Of a stretch of 64,000 nucleotides of DNA, positions 1 through 10,170 are shown one piece after another; the first letter of the stretch is position 1; each line of letters begins with the position of its first letter. The position numbers and the translations under genes are program-made. Where the stretch lies: assembly GCF_000716875.1 (NCBI RefSeq), contig NZ_JNWQ01000008.1, forward strand, positions 51,606 to 115,605. Direction: 5' to 3'. Below the pieces are notes generated by a model, which worked only from the letters and a program-made list of their open reading frames with translations, ran no database searches and was not told the DNA's origin. The DNA comes from Streptomyces novaecaesareae. Its GTDB lineage: Bacteria; Actinomycetota; Actinomycetes; Streptomycetales; Streptomycetaceae.

Positions 1-2043
<2,043 letters not shown>

Positions 2044-2251
2044 TTCTCGCTCCTCCTCCTGGGCAAACGCCCGGAGTGCCCTGAAAAGTCCGGGCACTGC
2101 TGGTTCGTTCTTCCGGTGTGCGGGCAGGCGGAGACCCTGCCTGTTTTCGCACGGTTTGTAGTGTTCTGCGCCCCGTTTCCGGGCACGCCGGGGCCCCGCA
2201 GGGCCGTTGTGGTGCGGCTGGGCCCGCCTGGGGCCGGGGTGCCGGCGCCTC
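2044..2251 (-). other. nrdR-nrdJ intercistronic region with two hairpins
   Basis: This 208-base gap holds two short inverted repeats. One pairs AGTGCCC (2075-2081) with GGGCACT (2092-2098), close to the nrdJ ribosome binding site. The other pairs GGCAGG (2123-2128) with CCTGCC (2136-2141). They could slow read-through or affect mRNA processing. I see no cobalamin-riboswitch B12 box. The role is unknown. Confidence 0.45.
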
Positions 2252-2752
2252 CTAGGGCGCGGCGGCGGCGACGGACACGCAGGTGTCGTCCGTCTCCGGG
2301 GTGAGGGGCTGCTCGGCGCGGAGTTCCGCGATGGCGGCCTCGAAGTCTTCCAGTCCGTCGTATGCCTGGTACACGCTGGCGAAGCGCAGGTAGGCGACCA
2401 CGTCGAGTTCCTTGAGCGGGCCGAGTATGGCCAGCCCGACGTCGTGGGTGGTCAGCTCGGCGTTGCCGCTGGCGCGCACGCACTCCTCGACCCGCTGGCC
2501 GAGCTGGGCCAGCGCGTCCTCGGTGACCGGGCGGCCCTGGCAGGCCTTGCGGACGCCGGTGATGACCTTCTGCCGGGAGAACGGCTCGGTGACGCCGCTG
2601 CGCTTGATGACCATCAGCGCCGCCGTCTCCACCGTGGTGAAGCGGCGACCGCAGTCCGGGCACTGCCGACGACGGCGGATGCAGCTGCCGTCCTCGGTGG
2701 TCCGGCTGTCGACAACGCGGCTGTCGGAGTGCCGGCAGAAGGGGCAGTGCAC
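2252..2752 (-). CDS. nrdR: Transcriptional repressor NrdR
   Basis: Nucleotide-sensing repressor of ribonucleotide reductase genes. The 166-residue product starts [17 protein letters not shown] and has the full zinc ribbon, two CxxC pairs (CPFC near residues 3-6 and CPDC near 31-34). An ATP-cone domain follows, recognisable by [20 protein letters not shown] and the downstream helices. The GTG start at 2752 puts the zinc ribbon at the very N-terminus as in the family, with an AGGGAGGG ribosome binding site 8 bases upstream. The C-terminal tail ending in SVAAAAP is Ala-rich and variable. It precedes nrdJ and is divergent from lexA. Confidence 0.96.
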   Translation of the reverse strand: MHCPFCRHSDSRVVDSRTTEDGSCIRRRRQCPDCGRRFTTVETAALMVIKRSGVTEPFSRQKVITGVRKACQGRPVTEDALAQLGQRVEECVRASGNAELTTHDVGLAILGPLKELDVVAYLRFASVYQAYDGLEDFEAAIAELRAEQPLTPETDDTCVSVAAAAP

Positions 2753-2839
2753 CTCGGGATCCCTCCCTGGCAGAACGTGCGGACCAGTTGAGTCTATGCG
2801 ATGCGCCCCCGGCCTCGGCAAGCTGATCATGCGAGGCGA

Positions 2840-2886
2840 CCACTAGTACTGGGCACGGAGAGGACTCTAGCCACTACATCTAGGCC
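2840..2886 (-). promoter_or_regulatory. Tandem NrdR-box-like operators upstream of nrdR
   Basis: Two similar imperfect palindromes, CCACTAGTACTGGGCA from 2840 and CCACTACATCTAGGCC from 2871, begin exactly 31 bases apart, that is three helical turns. Tandem 16-bp NrdR boxes spaced by an integral number of turns are the known arrangement for NrdR targets. They sit about 90-135 bases upstream of the nrdR start. The sequence pattern and spacing are observed; binding by NrdR is inferred. Confidence 0.65.
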
Positions 2887-2978
2887 TTCGGGGGAAGTGA
2901 CACCCCTGGCGTGTCGGCGCGGATTAGACTGCCGGAGTCGCGTTCGAGTCGAACATTTACTCGATGTACAACAAAGCC

Positions 2979-3007
2979 TTGATCGAGTCACCCAACTCCC
3001 GAATAAT
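2979..3007 (+). promoter_or_regulatory. Candidate lexA promoter
   Basis: TTGATC (2979-2984) and AATAAT (3002-3007) are separated by 17 bases, a good match to the HrdB-type -35/-10 layout. The predicted start of transcription near 3014 falls inside the SOS box at 3012-3027, as expected for autorepression by LexA. Confidence 0.6.
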
Positions 3008-3011
3008 TCAC

Positions 3012-3027
3012 TCGAACGTGTGTTTGG
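3012..3027 (+). promoter_or_regulatory. LexA operator (SOS box) of lexA
   Basis: TCGAACGTGTGTTTGG keeps 7 of 8 positions of the Gram-positive SOS core GAAC-N4-GTTC and has a full left half-site. It overlaps the predicted lexA transcription start. A second, weaker match, TCGAACATTTACTCGA, lies at 2949-2964, overlapping the perfect inverted repeat GTTCGA-G-TCGAAC (2942-2954). Confidence 0.75.
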
Positions 3028-3094
3028 CGCAACCTTTCGATAGGAGGTGCGTTGGGCTGGAAAAGGGAGAGGACAGCCGTCGAGAGGGGCCGCC

Positions 3095-3976
3095 GTGAAC
3101 ACGATCGAAAGCAACACCATCCCGGTGCAGGAACACGCCCAGTTCAAGGTGGGGCAGCGCACCAACAATCAGCAGGGTATGGACATCAGCATGGACCGCA
3201 GCGAAGACCACCGTCTCCCCGGTACGGCCCTTTCCGGCTCGACCCGGGTGCCCGACCAGCCGATCGAACACTCCCCCGCCACGGATGACGCCCACGCCTC
3301 CCCCGCCCGGGCGATGCCCGGCCGCCCCCCCGGCATCCGCACCGACGAGGCCGGCCTCACCGAGCGCCAGCGCCGGGTGATCGAGGTCATCAGGGACTCC
3401 GTCCAGCGCCGGGGCTACCCGCCGTCCATGCGCGAGATCGGCCAGGCCGTCGGCCTGTCCAGCACCTCCTCGGTCGCCCACCAGCTGATGGCCCTGGAGC
3501 GCAAGGGCTTCCTGCGCCGCGACCCGCACCGTCCGCGCGCCTACGAGGTCCGCGGCGTCGAGGTGGCCCGCCCGAACACCGCCGAGACGGCCGGCCGCCC
3601 CTCCACCTCCTACGTGCCGCTGGTGGGCCGGATCGCCGCCGGCGGGCCGATCCTGGCCGAGCAGACGGTCGAGGACGTCTTCCCGCTGCCCCGCCAGCTG
3701 GTCGGCGAGGGCGAGCTGTTCGCGCTCACCGTGCGCGGCGACTCGATGATCGAGGCGGCCATCTGCGACGGCGACTGGGTCACCGTCCGCCGCCAGCCGG
3801 TCGCCGAGAACGGCGACATCGTGGCCGCGATGATCGACGGCGAGGCCACCGTCAAGCGGCTCAAGCGCGAGGACGGCCGGATCTGGCTGATGCCGCACAA
3901 CCCGGCGTACGAGCCGATCAACGGCGACAACGCGACCATCCTGGGCAAGGTCGTCGCGGTCCTGCGCCGCCTCTGA
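3095..3976 (+). CDS. lexA: LexA repressor, SOS regulator
   Basis: Represses DNA-damage genes and self-cleaves when stimulated by RecA filaments. A winged helix-turn-helix ([19 protein letters not shown], about residues 88-155) is followed by an S24 peptidase domain with cleavage site IAA|GGP at Ala182-Gly183, nucleophile Ser217 in [10 protein letters not shown] and Lys254 in EATVKRLK. From the GTG at 3095 the product is 293 residues, about 35-60 longer than many homologues, because of a poorly conserved N-terminal stretch of some 75 residues. An ATG at 3179 is a plausible alternative start. A very strong AGGAGG motif at 3042-3047 is too far upstream to serve either start. Function is certain; the start is not. 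Confidence 0.95.
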   Translation: MNTIESNTIPVQEHAQFKVGQRTNNQQGMDISMDRSEDHRLPGTALSGSTRVPDQPIEHSPATDDAHASPARAMPGRPPGIRTDEAGLTERQRRVIEVIRDSVQRRGYPPSMREIGQAVGLSSTSSVAHQLMALERKGFLRRDPHRPRAYEVRGVEVARPNTAETAGRPSTSYVPLVGRIAAGGPILAEQTVEDVFPLPRQLVGEGELFALTVRGDSMIEAAICDGDWVTVRRQPVAENGDIVAAMIDGEATVKRLKREDGRIWLMPHNPAYEPINGDNATILGKVVAVLRRL

Positions 3977-4025
3977 GCGGTCCTGCGCCGCCTCCGAGCG
4001 CCCACACCAGACACCACACCGGGAA

Positions 4026-4055
4026 GGGGCTCCACCGCAGAGTGCGGGGAGCCCC
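4026..4055 (+). terminator. Intrinsic terminator after lexA
   Basis: GGGGCTCC (4026-4033) pairs with GGAGCCCC (4048-4055), with further pairing of CGCA and TGCG inside the loop. There is no long T run, as is common in Streptomyces. It lies between the convergent lexA and dinG genes and may serve both. Confidence 0.75.
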
Positions 4056-4135
4056 TCCGGCGTTCCGAGGGCGTTCCGGGTGCTTCCGGGAGCGGGCCGG
4101 GCATTCGGGCGCCTTCCGGAGCGGGCGCGGGGCGC

Positions 4136-6265
4136 TCAGCCCCGCTTCACCACCGGCCGCACCGGCGCCGCCGAGGCGTCGATCGCCGCCAGCGAGCGCC
4201 GCACCTGGTTGCGGTCCGTGGTGTACCAGAACTCGGGCATCGAGGAGCGGAAGAAACTCCCGTACCGCTTGGTCTCCACCCGCGGGTCGAGCACCGCCAC
4301 CACGCCCCGGTCGTCCGCCGCGCGGACCAGCCGGCCCGCGCCCTGCGCCATCAGCAGCGCCGCGTGCGTCGCCGCGACGGCCATGAAGCCGTTCCCGCCG
4401 CGCTGTTCGACGTCCCGCTGGCGGGCGCTCATCAGCGGGTCGTCCGGCCGCGGGAACGGGATCCGGTCCATCACGACCAGTTGGCAGGCCGAGCCCGGCA
4501 CGTCCACGCCCTGCCAGAGCGAGAGCGTGCCGAACAGGCAGGTGGTCGCGTCCGAGGCGAACTCGCGGATCAACTCGCCCAGGGTGTCCTCCCCCTGGAG
4601 CAGGATCCGGTGGTCCAGCCGCTCGCGCATCGCCTCGGCGGCCGCCTGGGCGCCGCGCATCGAGGAGAACAGGCCCAGGGTCCGCCCGCCGGCCGCGCCG
4701 ATCAGCTCGGCCAACTCGTCGAGCATGTCAGGCCGTTCGGGGTCGCGCCCGGGATCGGCCAGGTGCTTGGCGACGTACAGGATGCCCTGCTTGGGGTACT
4801 TGAACGGCGAGCCGACGTCGATGCCGCGCCAGTGCGGCACCGCGTCCTCGCCGAACCCGGGGCCCGGCTCCGGGTTGTCCCCGGCCGTGCGGACGTCCGG
4901 CAGCCGGGTCTCGGAGGGCAGGCCCACCGAGGCGGCGACGCCGTTGAAGTCCCCGCCGAGCTTGAGGGTGGCCGAGGTGAGGACGACCGAGCGCTCCTTG
5001 TACAGCCCCTCGCGCAGCAGCCCGGACACGCTCAGCGGCGCGACCCGCAGCGAGGCGGTGCCCAGCCCGTAGCGGTCGCTGCGCTCGATCCAGACCACGT
5101 CGTACTCGGAGCCCTCCAGCAATCGGTCGGCGGTCTCGTGCAGGGTCTCGGCTGAGGCCATGGCCTGCTTGCGGACGGCGTCCTCGTCGCTGAGCCCCTT
5201 GTCCCTGGTCTCACCGAGCGAGGTGATCACCTGGCGGGAGGCGTCCCGGATCGCGGTGACGGCGTACGCCAGGTACTCCGGCAGTTCCTCGACCCGGCCG
5301 GGCTGGGCGGTCTCCATCAGGCCGTGGTAGTTCTCGGCGGCGGCCTGCAGGGCGTCCACGGCCTTCTCGTTGGCGAGCCGGGCGGCCCGCTTCACGGCCC
5401 GGTTGACGGCGCCGACGGTCAGCTCGGCGGTGGCCGCGCCGGTGACCCGGTTGACCAGCTCGTGCGCCTCGTCCACGATCAGCAGCCCGTGCTCGGGCAG
5501 CACCGGCGCGCCCTCGATCGCGTCGATGGCGAGCATCGCGTGGTTGGTGACCACGACGTCCGCGAGCTTGGCCCGCTCCCGCGCCTTCTCGGCGAAGCAC
5601 TCCTGCCCGTACGGGCAGCGGGTGGCGCCGAGGCACTCCTTGGAGGTGACCGCGAGCTGGGCCCAGGCCTTGTCGGAGACGCCGGGGCTGAGGTCGTCGC
5701 GGTCACCGGTGTCGGTCTCGTCGGCCCAGTCGCGCAGCCGCAGCACGTCCTGCCCGAGCTTGCCGGTGGGCCCGCCGAGCGCGTCCACCGGGTCGAACAG
5801 GCCCTCGCCCTCGTCGCTCGGGGTGCCCTCGTTGGCCCGGTGCAGGCACAGGTAGTTGGAGCGGCCCTTGAGCATCGCGTACAGCGGGCGGCGGCGCAGC
5901 ACCGGGTGCAGCGCGTCGACGGTGCGCGGCAAGTCCCGTTCCACCAGCTGGCGTTGCAGCGCCAGGGTGGCGGTGGCGACGACCACACGGTCGCCGTGGG
6001 CGAGCGCGGGCACCAGGTAGGCCAGGGACTTCCCGGTGCCGGTGCCGGCCTGGACGAGCAGGTGCTCGCCGTGGTCGACGGCGTCGGCGACGGCCTCGGC
6101 CATCCGGACCTGGCCGGGGCGCTCGACGCCGCCGACGGCCGCCACCGCGGCGTGCAGCAGTTCGGGGATCCGCGAGCGCGGAACGGCGACTGCTTCCTCG
6201 GCCTCGTCGCCGAGGTCCGCCGCCCGCTGGGATTCGGAGTCGTGGGATTCGGAGTCGTTCGTCAT
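4136..6265 (-). CDS. dinG: ATP-dependent DNA helicase, DinG/XPD-like with Fe-S cluster
   Basis: Superfamily 2 5'-3' helicase of the DinG/XPD type, 709 residues. Walker A AGTGTGKS is at residues 73-80 and the DEAH box (VDEAHEL) at 265-268. Between them four cysteines, C140 (NYLCLHR), C211, C217 and C223 (ECLGATRCPYGQECF), match the XPD-type iron-sulfur cluster ligands. The late helicase motif LFGTLSLWQGVDVPG is present, and QGAGRLVRAADDRGVV near the C-terminus is helicase motif VI. The ATG at 6265 has a GGGAGGGTC ribosome binding site. The start lies 12 bases after the stop of the upstream siderophore synthetase gene, so it is likely co-transcribed with that iron-controlled group. It converges on lexA. 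Confidence 0.93.
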   Translation of the reverse strand: MTNDSESHDSESQRAADLGDEAEEAVAVPRSRIPELLHAAVAAVGGVERPGQVRMAEAVADAVDHGEHLLVQAGTGTGKSLAYLVPALAHGDRVVVATATLALQRQLVERDLPRTVDALHPVLRRRPLYAMLKGRSNYLCLHRANEGTPSDEGEGLFDPVDALGGPTGKLGQDVLRLRDWADETDTGDRDDLSPGVSDKAWAQLAVTSKECLGATRCPYGQECFAEKARERAKLADVVVTNHAMLAIDAIEGAPVLPEHGLLIVDEAHELVNRVTGAATAELTVGAVNRAVKRAARLANEKAVDALQAAAENYHGLMETAQPGRVEELPEYLAYAVTAIRDASRQVITSLGETRDKGLSDEDAVRKQAMASAETLHETADRLLEGSEYDVVWIERSDRYGLGTASLRVAPLSVSGLLREGLYKERSVVLTSATLKLGGDFNGVAASVGLPSETRLPDVRTAGDNPEPGPGFGEDAVPHWRGIDVGSPFKYPKQGILYVAKHLADPGRDPERPDMLDELAELIGAAGGRTLGLFSSMRGAQAAAEAMRERLDHRILLQGEDTLGELIREFASDATTCLFGTLSLWQGVDVPGSACQLVVMDRIPFPRPDDPLMSARQRDVEQRGGNGFMAVAATHAALLMAQGAGRLVRAADDRGVVAVLDPRVETKRYGSFFRSSMPEFWYTTDRNQVRRSLAAIDASAAPVRPVVKRG

Positions 6266-6277
6266 GACCCTCCCAGC

Positions 6278-8101
6278 CTACGGGGCGGGGGTGACAATCC
6301 GGTCCCGTCGCGCGGGCGGCCGTACGTCGACGGCCACCAGCGCGTTCGGCACGGTCCCGTGCCGGGCGGCGTGCGGGCGGAAGGGGCGGTCCTGGTAGCC
6401 GTCGAGGAGCAGCCGGTTGCGGTTGAGGCAGAGCCGGTCGATCCGGGGCCGGAACAGGTCGAACAGCTCGAAGCGCTCGCGCAGCTCGGGGAAGCGGGCC
6501 TGGTGGCGGAGGATCTCGGCGCGCAGCAGGGCCCAGAACTCGGCCTCGGGCAGTCCGGTCTGCGCCTCCAGCAGCGGGGCGAGGTAGCGGAAGACGCCGA
6601 TGAACAGTCCGGCGTGGATGAACTGGCAGAGCCCCTGCGGGCTGTCCCGCAGCAGCACGTCGGCGACCTCGGCGGGCAGCTCGCGCAGTTCGGGCAGGTC
6701 CTGGTCGCTGAGGTTGACGTCGTCGACGAAGTCCTTGACCGCGAGCCGGGCCGGGGTGCCGCGGTCGTCGAAGACGACGATGGCGTTCTCGCCGTGCGGG
6801 GAGAAGACCAGCCCGTAGCGGTAGAGGAAGTGCAGCAGGGGCGGCAGCATCGCGGCGAACAGCCGGCCGGTCCACTGGGCGGGGGTGAGGCCGGAGCGGG
6901 TGATCAGCTCGGCGGCGAGCGCCCGGCCGTCGGAGCCGGTCTGCAGCAGGGCGGCGAGGGTGCGGGCGCGCTCGCCGGGGTCCAGGCGGGGGCCGAGCGG
7001 TTCGCGCCAGATCGCGCCGAGCAGTTCCTTGTACTGGTAGGGCGCCTCGGGCAGCTCCCGGTACAGCGGGTGGTCGACGGTGACGGAGGCGATCTCGCCG
7101 AGCAGGATCACCCGGCACTCGTCGCGCAGGAACGGGTCGGCGTCGCGCAGCCCGTGCAGCCAGGCGGTGACGGCGGGGGCGGCGAGGGTGCGCTCGGTGG
7201 GCAGGCCGCGCCAGACCAGGGTGTTGAGGATCGACAGCGGCAGTTTGACCGTGCAGCGCTCGGGGTGGGCGGTGTTGAAGAAGGAGCGGATGGACTGCTG
7301 GGGCAGCCGTGGGTCGCCGTCCGAGGGCAGTGGGACGATCTCGCCGGAGGCGATCCAGGGCGCGAACAGCGGCAGGATCGTCTCGTCCCACTGCCAGGGG
7401 TGGACGGGCAGCAGCAGGTAGTCGTCGGCGTCCGGGCCGAGCGCGGCGCGCAGTGCGTCCACGTCGTCCAGTTCGCGGGCGTAGAGCTGTTCGGGCCGTT
7501 CCAGGCCGGGTACGCCGCGGTACTCGGCGAGCCGGCGGTGGACGGCGATCCAGGGCAGTGGGCGGGGGCTGCGGGCCTCCGGGGCCCAGCGGGCGGCGTC
7601 GGCGGCGGAGAAGCCGATCCGGCCCTTGTTGGGGACGATCCAGGGGTGGCCGGTCTGTCGGCCCTCCAGTGCCGGGTGGTCGAGTTCGGCGAGTTCGGCG
7701 GCGGTGAGCGCGGTGGCGAGCTGGCGGGCGTCGGCGGTCAGGGTGGCGGAGAGTTCGCGGATCAGGTGGCCGGTGGTCTCGCCGCGCATCCCGAGGGTCT
7801 GCCGGGCGTAGGGGAGGAAGCGCAGCGGGTCCAGGCCGTCGGGTTCGGAGCAGCGGAGGGACTCCGGGTCGACCTGCCAGCTGTCGTAGGCGCCGCGCCG
7901 GGCGGTGAAGCGGTACTCGACGCCGGGCAGTGGGAGCAGGTACTCGCCGGGTAGGACGCCGGGGAGGGGTTTGAGCAGTTCCTCGTAGGCGAACTCGCCG
8001 AGCATCTTGGCCAGCAGGGCGCGGGCGGCCCGCTGCCAGTGCCCGGCGGTGAGGTGTGGGGGGAGGTAGAGCGGCGGTTCAGCGGCCGACTGTTGCGGCA
8101 C
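6278..8101 (-). CDS. IucA/IucC-family NRPS-independent siderophore synthetase
   Basis: ATP-dependent synthetase of 607 residues that would join a hydroxamate amine to citrate or a citrate half-amide. Family motifs are present: GHPWIVPNKGRIGFS, LLLPVHPWQWDET, QQSIRSFFNTAHPERC and the C-terminal SPHGENAIVVFDD and KDFVDDVNLSDQDLPE. Length is normal for the family. The GTG at 8101 has AGGAG eight bases upstream and overlaps the end of the monooxygenase gene by 23 bases, showing translational coupling. A ferric-reductase-like FhuF tail (LCLNRNRLLLDGYQDRPF) ends the protein, as in many family members. It is likely the second condensation enzyme of the pathway, but type A or type C cannot be settled by eye. 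Confidence 0.93.
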   Translation of the reverse strand: MPQQSAAEPPLYLPPHLTAGHWQRAARALLAKMLGEFAYEELLKPLPGVLPGEYLLPLPGVEYRFTARRGAYDSWQVDPESLRCSEPDGLDPLRFLPYARQTLGMRGETTGHLIRELSATLTADARQLATALTAAELAELDHPALEGRQTGHPWIVPNKGRIGFSAADAARWAPEARSPRPLPWIAVHRRLAEYRGVPGLERPEQLYARELDDVDALRAALGPDADDYLLLPVHPWQWDETILPLFAPWIASGEIVPLPSDGDPRLPQQSIRSFFNTAHPERCTVKLPLSILNTLVWRGLPTERTLAAPAVTAWLHGLRDADPFLRDECRVILLGEIASVTVDHPLYRELPEAPYQYKELLGAIWREPLGPRLDPGERARTLAALLQTGSDGRALAAELITRSGLTPAQWTGRLFAAMLPPLLHFLYRYGLVFSPHGENAIVVFDDRGTPARLAVKDFVDDVNLSDQDLPELRELPAEVADVLLRDSPQGLCQFIHAGLFIGVFRYLAPLLEAQTGLPEAEFWALLRAEILRHQARFPELRERFELFDLFRPRIDRLCLNRNRLLLDGYQDRPFRPHAARHGTVPNALVAVDVRPPARRDRIVTPAP

Positions 8102-9485
8102 GGGTCAGCTCCTGGGGGCGAGGGAGGACGGGGGTCTGTCCGACGGGTGCGGGGGCGGGCGGCGCGAAGCCGGTCCAGGCGGTGCGGGTCGGCAGTCGGT
8201 GGACGGTCCGGCCGGTGACGGCGTTGAGGATCACGGCGGCCCGGTGGGCGCCGAGCCCGAGGTCGGGCGTGCCGACGCCGTGGGTGTGCAGTTCGGCGTT
8301 CTGGACGTAGAGGCCGCCGGTGAGTTCGGGCCGGGTGGCGACCCGGTGGTCGAGGTCGACCCGGTAGCGCCCGGTCTCGTCCCAGTCGATCAGGGGGGCG
8401 AGCGGTTCGAGTGCGGCCGGGCGGGCGGCCCGGTAGCCGGTGGCGAGCACCACGGCGTCGGTGCGCAGCACGTGCTCGGCGCCGGAGTCGGTGTGCCGGC
8501 AGCGCAGTTCGAGGCCGCCGCAGGGGCCGGGGCGGGCGTCGGTGACGCCGGTGCCGGGGGTGATCTCGACCGGGGCGGTGTCGATCGGGCGGCCGATGGT
8601 GCGCTCGTAGAGGTGGTCGTGGATCTCGGCGAGGGTCTCGGCGCTGGCGGCCTTGTGCAGCTGCCACTGGGAGTCGACCAGGGCGTCCCTGGTGGGCCCG
8701 GGCAGGCTGTGGAAGTAGCGGGTGTAGTCGGGGGTGAAGTGCTCCAGGCCGAGCTTGGAGTACTCCATGGGCGCGAGTGCCCGGGTGCGGGTGAGCCAGC
8801 GCAGCCGGACGCCGTCGTCCTGGTGGCGCCGGAGCAGGTCGAGGAAGACCTCGGCGCCGGACTGCCCGCTGCCGACCACGGTGATGTCCCGGGCGCCGGC
8901 CAGGTCGGCGCGGCGGTCCAGGTAGTCGGCGGAGTGGAAGGCGCGGGGGTGGCCGGCCAGGGCGGCGAAGGCCTCGGGGCGTACGGGCCGGGTGCCGACG
9001 CCGAGGGCGAGGTTGCGGGCCCGTACGGTGGTCCGCCGCCCGGTCGCGGTGTCGGTCAACTCGACCCGGTACCAAGGCCCTTCCCCCGAGGTGCCGGCCC
9101 AGTGCAGGGCGGTGACCTCGGTGCCGAAGCGGCAGTTGGCCAGCCGCTCGGCGGCCCAGCGGCAGTAGTGGTCGTACTCGCGGCGGGGCAGTTGGAAGCG
9201 CTCGGCGAAGTAGAACGGGAACAGCCGGTCCTGTTCGCGCAGGTAGTTGAGGAAGGACCACGGGTTGGTCGGATCCACCAGGGAGACCAGGTCGGCGAGG
9301 AAGGGCACCTGCATCCGGGCCCCGTCCACCAGCATCCCGTGGTGCCAGCGGAACTCCGGGCGCTGGTCGCAGAAGAGCGTGCGCAGGCCGGGGACGGGTT
9401 CGGCGAGCGCCGCGAGCGAGAGGTTGAACGGGCCGATGCCGACGCCGAGCAGGTCGTACGGCGGCTGGGGTGCTGCGGTGTCCAC
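8079..9485 (-). CDS. L-lysine N6- / L-ornithine N5-monooxygenase (IucD/PvdA family)
   Basis: Flavin and NADPH-dependent N-hydroxylase, 468 residues. The N-terminal FAD motif is LLGVGIGPFNLSLAAL, with the diagnostic FHHG-like segment as FRWHHGMLVDGARMQVPFL. The NADPH motif VVGSGQSGAEVFLDLL is near residue 200 and the D/AxxxLATGY signature appears as AVVLATGYRAARP. The GTG at 9485 has an AGGA ribosome binding site. Lysine, ornithine or a diamine may be the substrate. Without an adjacent decarboxylase gene an amino acid, as in aerobactin, is favoured. It is flanked by the acyltransferase and a synthetase gene. Confidence 0.93.
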   Translation of the reverse strand: MDTAAPQPPYDLLGVGIGPFNLSLAALAEPVPGLRTLFCDQRPEFRWHHGMLVDGARMQVPFLADLVSLVDPTNPWSFLNYLREQDRLFPFYFAERFQLPRREYDHYCRWAAERLANCRFGTEVTALHWAGTSGEGPWYRVELTDTATGRRTTVRARNLALGVGTRPVRPEAFAALAGHPRAFHSADYLDRRADLAGARDITVVGSGQSGAEVFLDLLRRHQDDGVRLRWLTRTRALAPMEYSKLGLEHFTPDYTRYFHSLPGPTRDALVDSQWQLHKAASAETLAEIHDHLYERTIGRPIDTAPVEITPGTGVTDARPGPCGGLELRCRHTDSGAEHVLRTDAVVLATGYRAARPAALEPLAPLIDWDETGRYRVDLDHRVATRPELTGGLYVQNAELHTHGVGTPDLGLGAHRAAVILNAVTGRTVHRLPTRTAWTGFAPPAPAPVGQTPVLPRPQELTRAATVGR

Positions 9486-9600
9486 GGGGTGTCCTAGGCG
9501 GGATCGGGGCTAGGCGGGCTCGGGGTCGGGCTCGGGCTCGGGGTCGGGCGGAGTCCGGGCCGGGCGCGGGTCAGGGCCGGGCGGGTCAGGCCCGAGCAGG
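9486..9600 (-). repeat. GC-rich imperfect repeats between acyltransferase and monooxygenase genes
   Basis: This 115-base spacer is built largely from variants of GGGCTCGGGGTCGG and GGGCCGGGCGGGTCAG on the plus strand. The other siderophore genes overlap or nearly touch, so the spacer is an exception inside the operon. Folding or polymerase slippage is possible; no gene is seen. Confidence 0.6.
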
Positions 9601-10170
9601 TCAGGCCCGGGCGGGCAGTGCGGCCCGGGTGCGCACCATCAGGGCGGCGCGCTTGCCGGGCAGGTCGAGTTCGGCGGCCGCCCGGAAGCCGGCCCGTTCG
9701 AAGGCCCGGACCGAGCGCCGGTTGCGGACGTCCGGTTCGGCGACGACCCGTTCGCAGTGCGGGCGGCGGCGCAGGATCCGTTCCGCGAGGGCGCCCAGCA
9801 GGACGGCGCCCAGGCCCCGGCCGCGGCTGGCGGCGGGGCCGAGCAGCAGGTGGAGGCCGGTGTCGTGCGGCCGGGCCGGGTAGTGGGCGGCGAGGGGGTC
9901 GAGGTCGGCGCGGTAGAGCTCCCAGTAGCTCATCGGCTCGCCGTCGAGCAGGCCGAGGCACGGGAGGCTGCGGCCGTCGCCGTCCAGTTGGGCCCGGACG
10001 TGCCGGGCGGTGCGGTCCGGTGGTCCGGCGAGTTCCCAGAAGGCGGCGACCTCGGGGTCGTTCATCCACCCGGCGAGCAGGTCCAGGTCGGCGGGCAGCC
10101 GGACGGGGCCGAGCCGGAACTCGCCGGCCGAGGTGGGGATCGCGCCCCACCCGGGCAGGTCGTCGAACAT
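9601..10170 (-). CDS. GNAT-family siderophore acyltransferase (IucB-like)
   Basis: Acetyl-CoA or acyl-CoA dependent N-acyltransferase of 189 residues, expected to acylate the hydroxylated amine before condensation with citrate. The sequence follows the IucB-type family: PMSYWELYRADLDPLAAHYP in the middle, then the CoA-binding ASRGRGLGAVLLGALAERIL, and VVAEPDVRNRRSVRAFERAG near the end. The ATG at 10170 shares one base with the stop codon of the preceding synthetase gene (TGATG), so translation is coupled. The acyl group (acetyl, succinyl or other) cannot be read from the sequence. Confidence 0.9.
   Translation of the reverse strand: MFDDLPGWGAIPTSAGEFRLGPVRLPADLDLLAGWMNDPEVAAFWELAGPPDRTARHVRAQLDGDGRSLPCLGLLDGEPMSYWELYRADLDPLAAHYPARPHDTGLHLLLGPAASRGRGLGAVLLGALAERILRRRPHCERVVAEPDVRNRRSVRAFERAGFRAAAELDLPGKRAALMVRTRAALPARA

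Noticed and set aside
2100..2150. Cobalamin riboswitch before nrdJ
   Set aside because: No B12 box or conserved core was found; only simple hairpins are present.
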